The notes below the pieces were generated by a model that worked only from the letters and a program-made list of their open reading frames with translations, had not been told where the DNA came from and did not search any database. Source: Ecdyonurus torrentis (taxonomy: Eukaryota > Arthropoda > Insecta > Ephemeroptera > Heptageniidae). From it: 64,000 bases of DNA. Where the stretch lies: positions 17,934,296 through 17,998,295 of the forward strand of contig OX439135.1 of NCBI GenBank assembly GCA_949318235.1. The letters are read 5' to 3'. Made by a program: the position numbers and the translations under genes. Shown one piece after another: positions 47,534-59,200 of the stretch (the stretch's first letter is position 1; the number at the start of each line of letters is the position of its first letter).

Positions 47534-50500
47534 TAATTTTATGAAAGAAAATGTATAACTAAAATTGAATATAAAAATAATAAAGATTTTGAATGTTATT
47601 ATTATTATTGCTATGACATAAATGCAGCACAAAAAATAACGCATATTACGTAATTACGTAATATATTACGTAATATATTTATACGGAAAGTATAAATTAA
47701 AATTTTTACTTTCCGTGTTTTATGATCGCAACAATATAAGAAAGCGAAAACTAACAGAAAAATAATGTATCAAAATAAAATAATAAATGGAGAATACTCT
47801 CTCCCTCTCTCACACACAATCAAACAATCAATCTAAAAAAATTGAGTCACATTATTGCCTGTAGCGACTATAGCCAAATAAACTGTTTCAGTGTCATCAC
47901 TGAATTTAGAATATAATATATTTAGTAAAGCAATCGCATGAGAGAGGGAGAGAGAGAGAGAGAGAAAAAAAACTTAAATTTTATGAATCAAATTGTCAAA
48001 ATAAAACTTATATAAATCTAAATGTTGAATATTCTATTATTGCTGTATATCCGGACATAAATGCAGCACAATATGACGTAATGCGCGCAAACGTAGTTTA
48101 TATACTTTCCATGTTTTATACAAAAAAATAAAAAAAAGCACTTGTAAAGAAAAGTAAAAAAAAAAAAAAAAAAAGAGAAAAAAAACTTGTCAAAAATTAA
48201 AGAATATCAGTAATTAGTCCTAATTACTGAATTTATTTTATTATATATGAATGAAATGCTATACATACATAATATATTATTATATATTATGATTTATGAT
48301 ACACAAATGCAGCATGCAATAGGTAAACATTTTCCGTGTTTTATTCTACAAGAATAAATTTACAAGTATAAGATTTATTTATTTTGTAAAAAAAAAGTGG
48401 CAGTAATAACTGAATTCAGAATTACATATTCAACAAAGCAGCACACGACGCGAGAAAGAATGAAATTTTAATTTTGTGAAAGAACAAAATGTGACAAAAC
48501 CAAACATACAATATTCTGCAAGAAAATATAATACTGACTCGACGACGGCTCTCACTGCTCGAGCGACAGGAAGTGGCTAGAGAAGGGAGAAAAATATTTT
48601 GCTTGGCCTTGTATTTCTGGCTGCCTACTTTACAGGCGTTCTTCTATTAAAAATAATTTGCTCAAATATTTGGAAAATAAATTTTATTTTTTTTTCGTCG
48701 CATCGCTTATTTTTTTGTTACACTTTTGGTGTAAATTTCAATAATATCGAGTAATTAGTTACCAAGTTATGATGGAATAAAGGTGCAATGTTATTGGTAT
48801 AGGCTTTATATCGTTTTGGCACACCCTTAAGCCAAATCAAGTTAAAAGGGGAAAAAAAAAAAAAAAAAAAAAAAAAAGTTGGCTAGAATTTGTGAAAATT
48901 CCATTATCACCAAATATTTTGAGAAAAATTTTACTTTTAAAAATATAACATTTTAAGGGGGTAGGTGACCGACTGATATCTCGCAAACTAGGACGGTTGC
49001 GAATAATAATAATAACACAAAGTAAAGAAGAAATGTTACTAAAAAATTTAGATATGTGAAATATGTGAAAACTCGATCAAATATTTAAGTTATTACACTT
49101 TAAAGATAACATGTAAATGTGGAAATTTAAATTTGAGCGGGAAATTTTAGTCAAATTAGAAACTTTTTTACAATTAAAAATATCATTAAAATTTTTTTTG
49201 GTATAAAAAAATATATTTTAAATTTACTTGATTTTATTTGAAAATTATAGTGTTTGTTTTATTGGAATTAAATCATGTACAAAAAATTATTGGGAAAATA
49301 TAGTTCTTCTTTTAGCGATTTCCGGTCCAAGTCGGTCCCCCACCGCCTTAAAGATACACTTAACCCTAAAAATAAGTATTTTTTTAATTTTTTCTAAATC
49401 ATTTCAATAATAATCAGTAGTTTATTTGACTTCTCTAGCCCGCGAGATAAGCAAGTCCCGCTAGGGAACGAGGCAAAGTACACGCCCCTCTACTGTGAGA
49501 GTAAAAAATATGTGCCTCTTGCTCTACCTGCTAGGCTTACCTGACAAGGTGCACAGATTTTTAACTTACACAGTAGGGGGGAAATGTGACGTCACACTTC
49601 CCCCTTGTACGGTCACGGGGCTCGCTTATCTTGCGGGGTAGAAAAGTCAAATAAACAACTGATTTGTAGAAGAATAAAAAATACTTAATTTTAGGGTTTA
49701 GTGTGTCTTTAAAGAGCAAAATATAATATAAAATAATTTAAAATTAGACTCTTTAAAAACAAGTTATTTTATTAATTTTTCGTACAATATCTGCTGTGAA
49801 GTTATAAATTTATAACTTACATTTTTTTTCCATATTCTATACGAGAGTTAATAGTGACCAATAAAGCCATCTCTTGATCATAATTGAAATTAATGTTAGT
49901 GAGGGCTTACGCATCGAATCTCGTCAGCTGTTCAGCGCGCCCTGAAGACATGAGTCAAATTGGAAACAAAATTGACCCTCAAAATAGATAAATTGGAAAT
50001 ATCATTTTTTGTTAATTAATTAAATTGATTTAGATTATTTTTATTACTATTTGCTGATTTTTGGAAGGAATTATAAATATTTTTTGGAAATTATCAGTAA
50101 TGCTGTTCGTAAACCCTGTTCTCTGCACCAAAAATGACGATCGCCTATGGTTATTCAAATGGAATGCGCATTTTTTGGTGCAAGAGAACAGGGTTTACGA
50201 ACAGCATTATTCTCTCAATGGACTGTGTAGTCGCGCCCCAGGCTATTGCCTGGCTATCGCCTGGCTATCGCTGCGTAACCGTGGTATCATTATTTTCCTG
50301 CAGAGGCGCTGTTTTTGTTGACTATGTACTCTCGAATAGGCCTACTAAATTTATAGAATCTAAAGCTATTATCTTATTAGGTTATTATGTTTGTTTTTTT
50401 GTTGTACAGCTTCCCAAATGACCCAGAACTGCTAAAGCAATGGCTACTGAATATGAAGTTAGATGAGTCGTGGCGACCAGGTACTAATAGCAAAATTTGT

Positions 50501-53184
50501 TCTCAACATTTTGAAGATAAATACTTAAGAAGGTGCATCAAGAATATCAAACTTAAGCATAATGCAGTACCAACTATTTTCAAATCTAAGGTATATGAAT
50601 TTTAAACAAATAGAAATATATTGAGGGTGCTCCTCTATAATGTCCAAAGTCCGCTCCCCTCCTCCCAATAAAAATCTGAAAATAGAAAGAAAAAAAAATA
50701 TATAATAATATATATCGACGAAATCAAATAGTAACCTCGTATCTTAGATTTTGATGTTTTCAAGTTTACAGTAGCACTGTAGCTCAGAAAAAAATTACAA
50801 AAAATTAACTTTTATTTTATCCTAAGGCACATGTATTGCACATTACTTCAGCACAGTTTCAAACTTTTCCAGCTGATGGTGTCTTTGTAATTAACTAATT
50901 AGTAACAAAAAACGACTTTTTTTGTGTAATTTTGAAAACAATGATTTGAAAAGTGCATTTCCTCTGAAAGTACATGAGAAAAAAAATTCTAAGTCAAACA
51001 ACCAATAAAGAAAATATTGATTATTCATGCCATGCATACAAAAAAAAATTGCAACCAACCCCTTTGCCAAAAAATGCAAAAAACGTAACTTTGAAACTAC
51101 AAGGATTTAGAAGCTGAAAATCAGTTTAGAGCCATAAATTTGTATTGGTAAAATGATTTGATACTTTAATTGAAATAACCTTAAAATAACCCCAAATTAT
51201 GATGTAAAATTCTTGAGAGCGCCTAATAAATGCAGCCCGCAGCACAATCAGCCTGTAAAATGCAACCCGGAGTACATATACTTTTTAAATAAATATATAT
51301 ATCCTCGCACAACTAACTTAACAAAATAATTTCAATGGTTTCATATTACCAATACACAATTCTACCCCTAAAGTGATTTTCAGCTTTAAAACCCTTGTAG
51401 TTTCAAAGTTACGTTTTTTGCATTTTTTGGCAAAGGGGTTGGTTGCTTTTTTTTTTGTAAACATGGCATGAATAATCAATATTTCCTTTATTGGTTGTTT
51501 GAGTTTGAAATTTTTATCTCATGTACTTTCAGAGGAAATGCACTTTTCAAATCATTGTTTTCAAAATTACACAAAAAAAAGTTATTTTTTGTTACTAATT
51601 AGTTAATTACAAAGACACCATCAGCTGGAAAAGTTTGAAACTGTGCTGAAGTAATGTGCAATACATGTGCCTAAGGATAAAATAAAAGTTAATTTTTTGT
51701 AATTTTTTTCTGAGCTACAGTGCTACTGTAAACTTGAAAACATCAAAATCTGAGATACGAGGTTACTATTTGATTTCGTCGATATATAAAAAAACACGAC
51801 ATGTTGAATTTTTTTTAAGCTCAAGTGTTCAAAATATATTATAGTAGAGCACACTCAAAATAGGTGTATTAAAAAATGTGAATCATATTTAGATAATCTC
51901 ATTAATTAATATTTTTGAATAAGTATAAGTGCATATCGACTTTTACGGATAGTAAACGGCCATCAGGATTGTTGTATTTTTCAACTTTACATCGTAATAT
52001 CACCACAGTACGACTTTGGAAAAAAATTAAGACCAACACTCTTGTAATGTGCACATATCGGACAGTAAATGTGTAAAGTTTCAAATTTTTACCTCTCATG
52101 ATAACTTCGCTAATAATTAATTAGTCATAAGAAACACCGATTTGGCACTTCATTTTTTTTTAATCGTAGACTTTACAGGTGAGTTATCTATATAACCAAT
52201 AGTGACAAAAATTCTTTACTTGATGAATAGAGTAAACAAATGTTACTTGTAAATGTAACATTGTTAAAATAATTCGCAAACCACTCCTTTCCACCCCCTT
52301 TGCAAATAAATGGCAAAAAGCGTAAACTTGGATTCGCTGAAGTTATAAAGATGAAAATTAGTTTCAGGGTAGACAGTAGTCTAAGTAAAACAACTCAAGT
52401 AAAAAATGTGGGATATTTTTATTTTTAGCACCGTTGCAATTTTTTTTTAACCCGGGAGACCTGAATGTAGGCAACCTGCAACACACAAAATCTATAAAAA
52501 AATTCAAATCTTCTTAAAAAATTAAAAATTCATACATTTTTTATTTGAGTTGTTTTACTTAGACTACTGTCTACCCTGAAACTAATTTTCATATTTATAA
52601 CTTCAGCGAATCCATGTTTACGTTTTTTGCCATTTATTTGCAAAGGGGGTGGAAAGGAGTGGTTTGCGAATTATTTTAACAATGTTACATTTACAAGTAA
52701 CATTTGTTTACTCTATTCATCAAGTAAAGAATTTTTGTCACTATTGGTTATATAGATAACTCACCTGTAAAGTCTACGATTAAAAAAAATGAAGTGCCAA
52801 ATTGGTGTTTCTTATGACTAATTAATTATTAGCGAAGTTATCATGAGAGGTAAAAATTTGAAACTTTACACATTTACTGTCCGATATGTGCACATTACAA
52901 GAGTGTTGGTCTTAATTTTTTTCCAAAGTCGTACTGTGGTGATATTACGATGTAAAGTTGAAAAATACAACAATCCTGATGGCCGTTTACTATCCGTAAA
53001 AGTCGATATGCTATAGCTTATTGTAAGGTGGTATGGAAAATATGGTGTGCTTAGAACCCTTTAACAGAGCAATAACAACCCCATGATAATGTCGTTCCTC
53101 AACGCAATGTGCATGCAGGAAATGAAATCACTTACAAACCAGCTGTGCAATGCTCAGAGTACCCAAAATATATTTAATGCAGCG

Positions 53185-53223
<39 letters not shown>

Positions 53224-56200
53224 CTCTGGTGAGTGGATTGCTTCCAATAAATATACTTTATTAGGTATTATTAAAAATTAAATACATAACGATCTTGTTG
53301 CAAGCAATATGTATGGGTAACTCGTTGTTTGTCATACAAAACAAAATGCCTCTCGTTATTTGTCATGCGTAACAAAATGTGTATCTCGTTTTTTGTCACG
53401 CGAAGCAATATGTGTGAGTCGAGCGCCATCTACATAACATTCGTAAACGACTTACTCATTTTACTTAGCTTGACAAATAACGAGATACACTATTGCTACG
53501 TGTGACAAATAATGAGATAGACATTTTGCTTCGCGTGACAAAAAACGAGTTACCCATATTGCTCGCAACAAGATCGATGATAAGTCCCACCAAGCCAATG
53601 AAGATATTCTATTGTGCGTTCTCTTTTTATAACTATTTAACTTAAAGGCATAGACAACATGAAAACATTAGCATTTATATCACAAAACACATGATGGGAC
53701 TTAAATAAATAACTTTAATTGGTGGTAAAACCCAACTGCAACGCCATAGCAGTGATCAGAAAATTTCAATTTATGCAACCCGCACAACATTTTCGTTTTA
53801 AACAGAAATATTCACACAAATTGCATACTTTACAGTAGTTTTCCACTCTTGTGGGGCCACATTTACATTCTGGTAAAAATTATCAACAGTTTTGAAGATC
53901 CCATTTTGTGTTTAATGATTAAAAAGAACATGTTGTTTTATGTTTTCTATAACTTTAAGTGTTTTATACTGTAGTCTTAACGTACCTATATGGGCATGTG
54001 TGTTACAGAGAGGACGCAAAAGGAAGAAAAGGAGGGAGAATGACAATACCATACTGCCGTCAATCCCTGCATCAACGGCGGCTTCTCAATCCAAAGTTCC
54101 TAGATCTCCAATTTTAGCATCTACCTATTTCAATGAATCATTCAATAAACTATTTTGCTCTAAGTTAGCAACTCCAGATACTTCAACAACAGTTCCTAAT
54201 AAGTCAGTCTTAAATGTCACACTTCTCGTGTCTCCTAACCTTACCTCAGTAAAAGTAGCTCCATTAATTACTCCTAGTTTAACAGAAGAAAATAGTATAC
54301 AAAAGACTGATGAACTTAAATTAGTATCAAGTGAGCAAAGTAGATCAAATGAAGGTATTCCTAATAGACTGCTTGAGGAGATAAAGGAGAAACGTAAATT
54401 ATCAGCTATTTTGAAATCATTGAAAAGTACTCCAATAAATAAAGAAACTAATAATGATATTGTAGTTCCAAATATGAATAATCAAGAAGAATATAAATGT
54501 CATATTAGAACTTATCCTAGGAAAAAGAAAACGCTGTTGGTTGTTGATAAGAAATCTAAGGACAATCTGGAGACAAATTCTGTGGAATTAAACAAGGTAT
54601 GTAATATGTTTTATATTATTTTGAATAGAAATAAGATGAGCCCCCCCCCCCCTTTTTTATTTGAAAGAACGTGAAAGGATAGGTTATTCTGTGCAATAAC
54701 GTAATTTAAATTATTTTCATAAAAAATGTCCTAGCATATTGATTAGTAAAGGAACAACGGTTTTGAGGCCAACTATAAGCAATTTCAGTCACATCCGCTT
54801 CCGTTTCTCATTACTACGCACGCGCAGTAAGTCGAAATAGAAGTGGATGTGAATAAAATTGCTTATAGTCGGCTTCAAAACAGTTGTTCCTTTATTAGTC
54901 AATGGCTATAGTGAATTAATTTAAACCTCTCCCATTAGCTATAAAAATTAGAAAATTTCGTTTTGCATTAATTTTCAATACACGCAGTGCTCTAATTTCT
55001 CCCCCTATTTTTATCCTATTGTTTTAGTAACATTCACCGCAATGTTTTTTTCATATATTTATACTTGTATTATTTTAAAGATGATTTAACTTATATACGC
55101 CCACACTCTTCTAAATGATACACCTGCATACACTTCCATTTATATGTTAAACCTAACTTCTCAATAATGACTAGAGAGCGCAAAAATAGTTTTTCGACTA
55201 TTGCCATTATGTCGACTATTGCTAGTATTATTTCATATCTCCACCGATCTCAACAAATGGGGCATTTTAAACCAATAAAAAAATCGACTATTTTCGACTA
55301 TTTCGAGCTTAGCGACTATTTCACGATAAATCGACTATTTGTCGACTATTTTGCACTTTTTTTAAGTTTTTAAGGAGATTTCCACTAAAAATCGGCGATA
55401 TATATCGATATATCGGATAATATCGTTACTTTTTTGAGGCGATATGTATCGATATATCGATACATAAATCTGACTATCGGTATTTGATACTTTTTGAAAA
55501 AAATTCATAGTAATTTATTTATAATTCAAATAGCAAGCTAGTTTTTGCGCGCTCTGTTGTACCAACGAATCAGCGCGTGCAGCTGAGAGGGCACTGTGTA
55601 TAAAAGCGCACTGCCACTTTCCTCCACAGCTCAGTCAGCTAGTAGATGTTGTGTATGAATCATCTCTAGCTGTACAGTAGAACTCTCTGCCGTGCCTTGC
55701 CTGATGCGAGTCCTAGGTAAATTTGATACTATTTTGTAATAGTATTTTTGTAATACCCTCTTTTTTTTTCCATTGTTTTTATCGCGTTTTAGCAAGTCGT
55801 CGATATTTTTCAGATATATCGATAATTTTCTTCGACATTATTTAATTAGTATTATAGTAATTTTGAAAATACCCGATATAAAAAGTATCTATGCTTTTCT
55901 ATATATCGCCGATCCCTAATTTGAGTATTTAGATACTAAAATTACTGTTTAACATTAAATTAAATTATTTTTTACTCACAAAATCTCTCTTTTTTATCAT
56001 TCTTTATATAAATTTATGTTTAAAAAATCGACTTTTTTCGACTTTTTTGTATAAAATCGACTATTTATCGACTATATGCACCATAAATCATCGACTATAT
56101 AGTCGACTATTTTGTCAAAATGATCGACTATTTTTGCGCTCTCTAATAATGACCATAGTGAGTATATCGATGCCTCCGCGTCAAAAGCGAGCATCTACAC

Positions 56201-59200
56201 TTTCCGAGCAGCGCTGTAACTTGACTAGCGGCCAAAAGCTTAACATTGCAGATGCTCGTCGGCGGAAAGTGTAGATAGTCGTTTTGTCAGAAATCTCTAA
56301 AGTGTAGATGCTTGCTTTTGACGCGGAGGCAACGATATATGATATGGAGTTAGAACACTTTTGAATTGATTATAATTATAAAGCAATTGTTTTGAAGCCA
56401 ATATAAATTGATTTCACTTACATCCGCTTCCATTTCAACATAGTACGCAATATCAAGAAGCGGAAGCAAATGTGAGCAAAATTGTCAGCAAAAAATTATC
56501 GGCAAAAAAGTCGGCTTCAAAACAATTGCTACTGTCCTGTGTTTTTCCCTTCAAATATTTTTTTAATTATTATCCTAGTAAACTATCACAAAGTTACATT
56601 AATTACGTTTAAAAAAACAATTAGAAAATAGTTGGTAGAGATTAGAGCACGTTGAATTGAAAATTAATAAAACGCGAAAATTCTCTAATTTAAATAGTAA
56701 ATTGGGATTAGGGATGCAAATCATTATAGCTTGCGCTAAATAAAAATAGACGTTAAAAGGGATGAGGGGTATAGTGTCAATGTAAAATACGATATACCTA
56801 ACATCTCACGTTCTCACACTACATCAAAGGCACAACATTATAAAACAGTATCAGACTTACTCTTGGCCTTAGACCGGTTTCGTCCTTTACCTAGGACTAA
56901 TCAGTAAGGCTCGGCAGAGAGCTCTGTACAGCTAGAGATGGCTCACACCACATCTGATAACTGACTGAGCTGAGGAAGCAAGTGGCAGCCGCGTTTTTAT
57001 ACGCGATGCCCCCGCAGCTGCTCGCGCTGATTGGTTGAACAATCGCGCGCGCAAACCCGGCTTGCTATTTAAAACCTCTCATCCTCACACTGTAATATAA
57101 TATTGTGCACTAAGAGGGATGCAAGACTGGCTGCCAGCAAGCCACATGTGCCCTCCCTCACTTCCTAGAGTTCCCCAACTCCAGAAAGTTCGCAAGAGCA
57201 ATGCGCCTGCCGGCCGCCTGTATCGTGATTAAGCTAGTTACATCGTTTAATATGTTGACACCGGGGTAGGAAAGGACGAAACCGGTCTAAAGCCAAGAGT
57301 AAGTCTGATACTGTTTTATAATGTTGTGCCTTTGATGTAGTGTGAGAACGTGAGATGTTAGGTATATCGTATTTTACATTGACACTATACCCCTCATCCC
57401 TTTTAACGTCTATTTTTATTTAGCGCTATAATGATTTGCATCCCTAGTCCCAATTTACTATTTAAATTAGAGAATTTTCGCGTTTTATTAATTTTCAATT
57501 CAACGTGCTCTAATCTCTACCAACTATTTTCTAATTATTTTTTAAACGTAATTAATACCAACTGCGATGGTTTTTTCCTATATATTATATTTATCGCAAA
57601 GTTACATTAGAAAGAAAAGGATAAAACCAGCAAGGTCCTTACAATATAGTGAAGAGAGTACCATATATATTAGTGCGGTGAAAATCCAATGTGTTAATTG
57701 TTTTTTTTTATCTGCTATAGTCAAGTTCAGCAACTTATGTTGCACCAGGCTCCTCCTAAAATTTATTAAAATAGAAATTTTAATCGCCAAAACTAGCACC
57801 ACAACCACCCTCATTACTGCACTGTTACTCTAACTTATAAAGACAGGAAATCGGGGTGCATCTTGCAAACCACCCTGCCATGCCGTGATCAGGCAGGCTG
57901 CACAAGATGCACTTTTTGTAAGTAAGGATTTAGGAGGATCCTGTGAGACACATGTTAACTTTAGCAAGATTTTTATCAAACTATATGGAACTCTTTTATC
58001 ACTTATGGTAAGGCCCTTAATTGCTGGTTTCTCCTATCCTTTTATTTCAAATTTATCATAAAAGTGCATTCACATATTCTTAAATTTGTTACAACTTTAC
58101 ACAGCAAATTGTGAAATAGCATTGTTAAATGGAATAATTTGTTTTGCTGTGCAAAGTTACAAAAATTTGAGAATATTTATGCCTCTGCTATGATGTGTTA
58201 TTTTCCTTATGTTGTATAATGTTACATTTTTTTTATAATTATTATTTTTATTATTTGGAGATGGTATTGATGACTGTTCTATGCTGCATGAAATTTTTTG
58301 AAAAATATATCTGTAGGCCTATCTTAGTTTTGCATTATGTCCATTAATTTAAATACAATAATAACTCCAGGAAACATTTGATTGGTAAAGTTATAAGAAA
58401 TTCTCAGGTGCCAAATAGAATAGAAACAAATAACTTGGGTTATGAGTGTTCCAGCAGTCTGAATGTGGTGTGTTGTTAATGTACAGCTATATATAGTATA
58501 TCAAGTCTTCCGGATAGAAATGTCGTAGAGTTTTTTTTGTGATGCGACCTTGAATCTTACCTGTTCTTTTCATAGAGCTCATAGTCGCATGGCAAAAAAA
58601 CTCTACAATGACATTTCTATCCGGAAGAACTGATATATATGATATTGTTAAATTCTACACATATAAAATTATTTATGACATATTTTATGACAAAATGTTT
58701 ACATTTTCAATTTTTTTAGTGAATTGTTATATAATAATCTTTATCAGCATCTATGCAGATGATATCGCTATTATTTGTAATAATATTGTAAAACTTCAAA
58801 AAATTCTAGACAAACTTATTGAATGGGCTAATCTGAATGGATTAAAAATTAATGCTACGAAAACAAAAATTGTAAAATTCAGGAGAGGTGGCCCTTTAGC
58901 AAAGTCAGATGTAATAACTTGTAATGGAGAAAAGATAGAGTTTGTAAATTCTTTTAATTATCTGGGGGTTATTATGCAACAGACGGGGAAATCTTTCTCT
59001 AAACATATCAAAGAACGCTGTCGAAATGCATTGTCATCTTCATTCGCTATCTCAAATCTAAATTCGTTATCTTTGGAAACAGCTATTAAACTGTTTCACC
59101 TGAAAATCTCTCCAGTTGCTTCGTACGGCATTGAAATTTTCTGGTCATTTATGTCTATAACAGACTTCAAAAATCTAGAATCTGTTAAGTCTCGGTACTT

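Larger units (their letters stand above)
46590..48605. repeat. Modular repeat region with inverted ends
   Basis: A CACTTCCTGTCGC block near 46618 recurs inverted as GCGACAGGAAGTGG near 48562. Between them are modules containing (AG/CT)n, an ATAAATGCAGCA box and a TTTCCGTGTTTTAT-like box, repeated about three times from 47480 to 48360. No coding. Perhaps a decayed composite element. Lies in the large THAP intron. Confidence 0.45.
55172..56145. mobile_element. hAT-like non-autonomous element M with 8-bp target duplication
   Basis: Terminal inverted repeats TAGAGAGCGCAAAAATAG and its exact complement (18 bp), flanked by identical ATAATGAC at 55164-55171 and 56146-56153. An 8-bp duplication and a TAGAG-type start are hAT hallmarks. 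Subterminal TCGACTATT motifs repeat many times at both ends. No transposase ORF. A second element occupies the interior. Confidence 0.85.

Noticed and set aside
53940..54008. ATG at 53940 as the start of the RGRKRKK protein
   Set aside because: This stretch is the end of a family B MITE plus intron. The exon starts at the TTACAG acceptor (54009), which joins in phase to the THAP domain.
55167..55373. 68-codon frame in the hAT-like element
   Set aside because: Composed of the TCGACTATT subterminal motifs; not a transposase.
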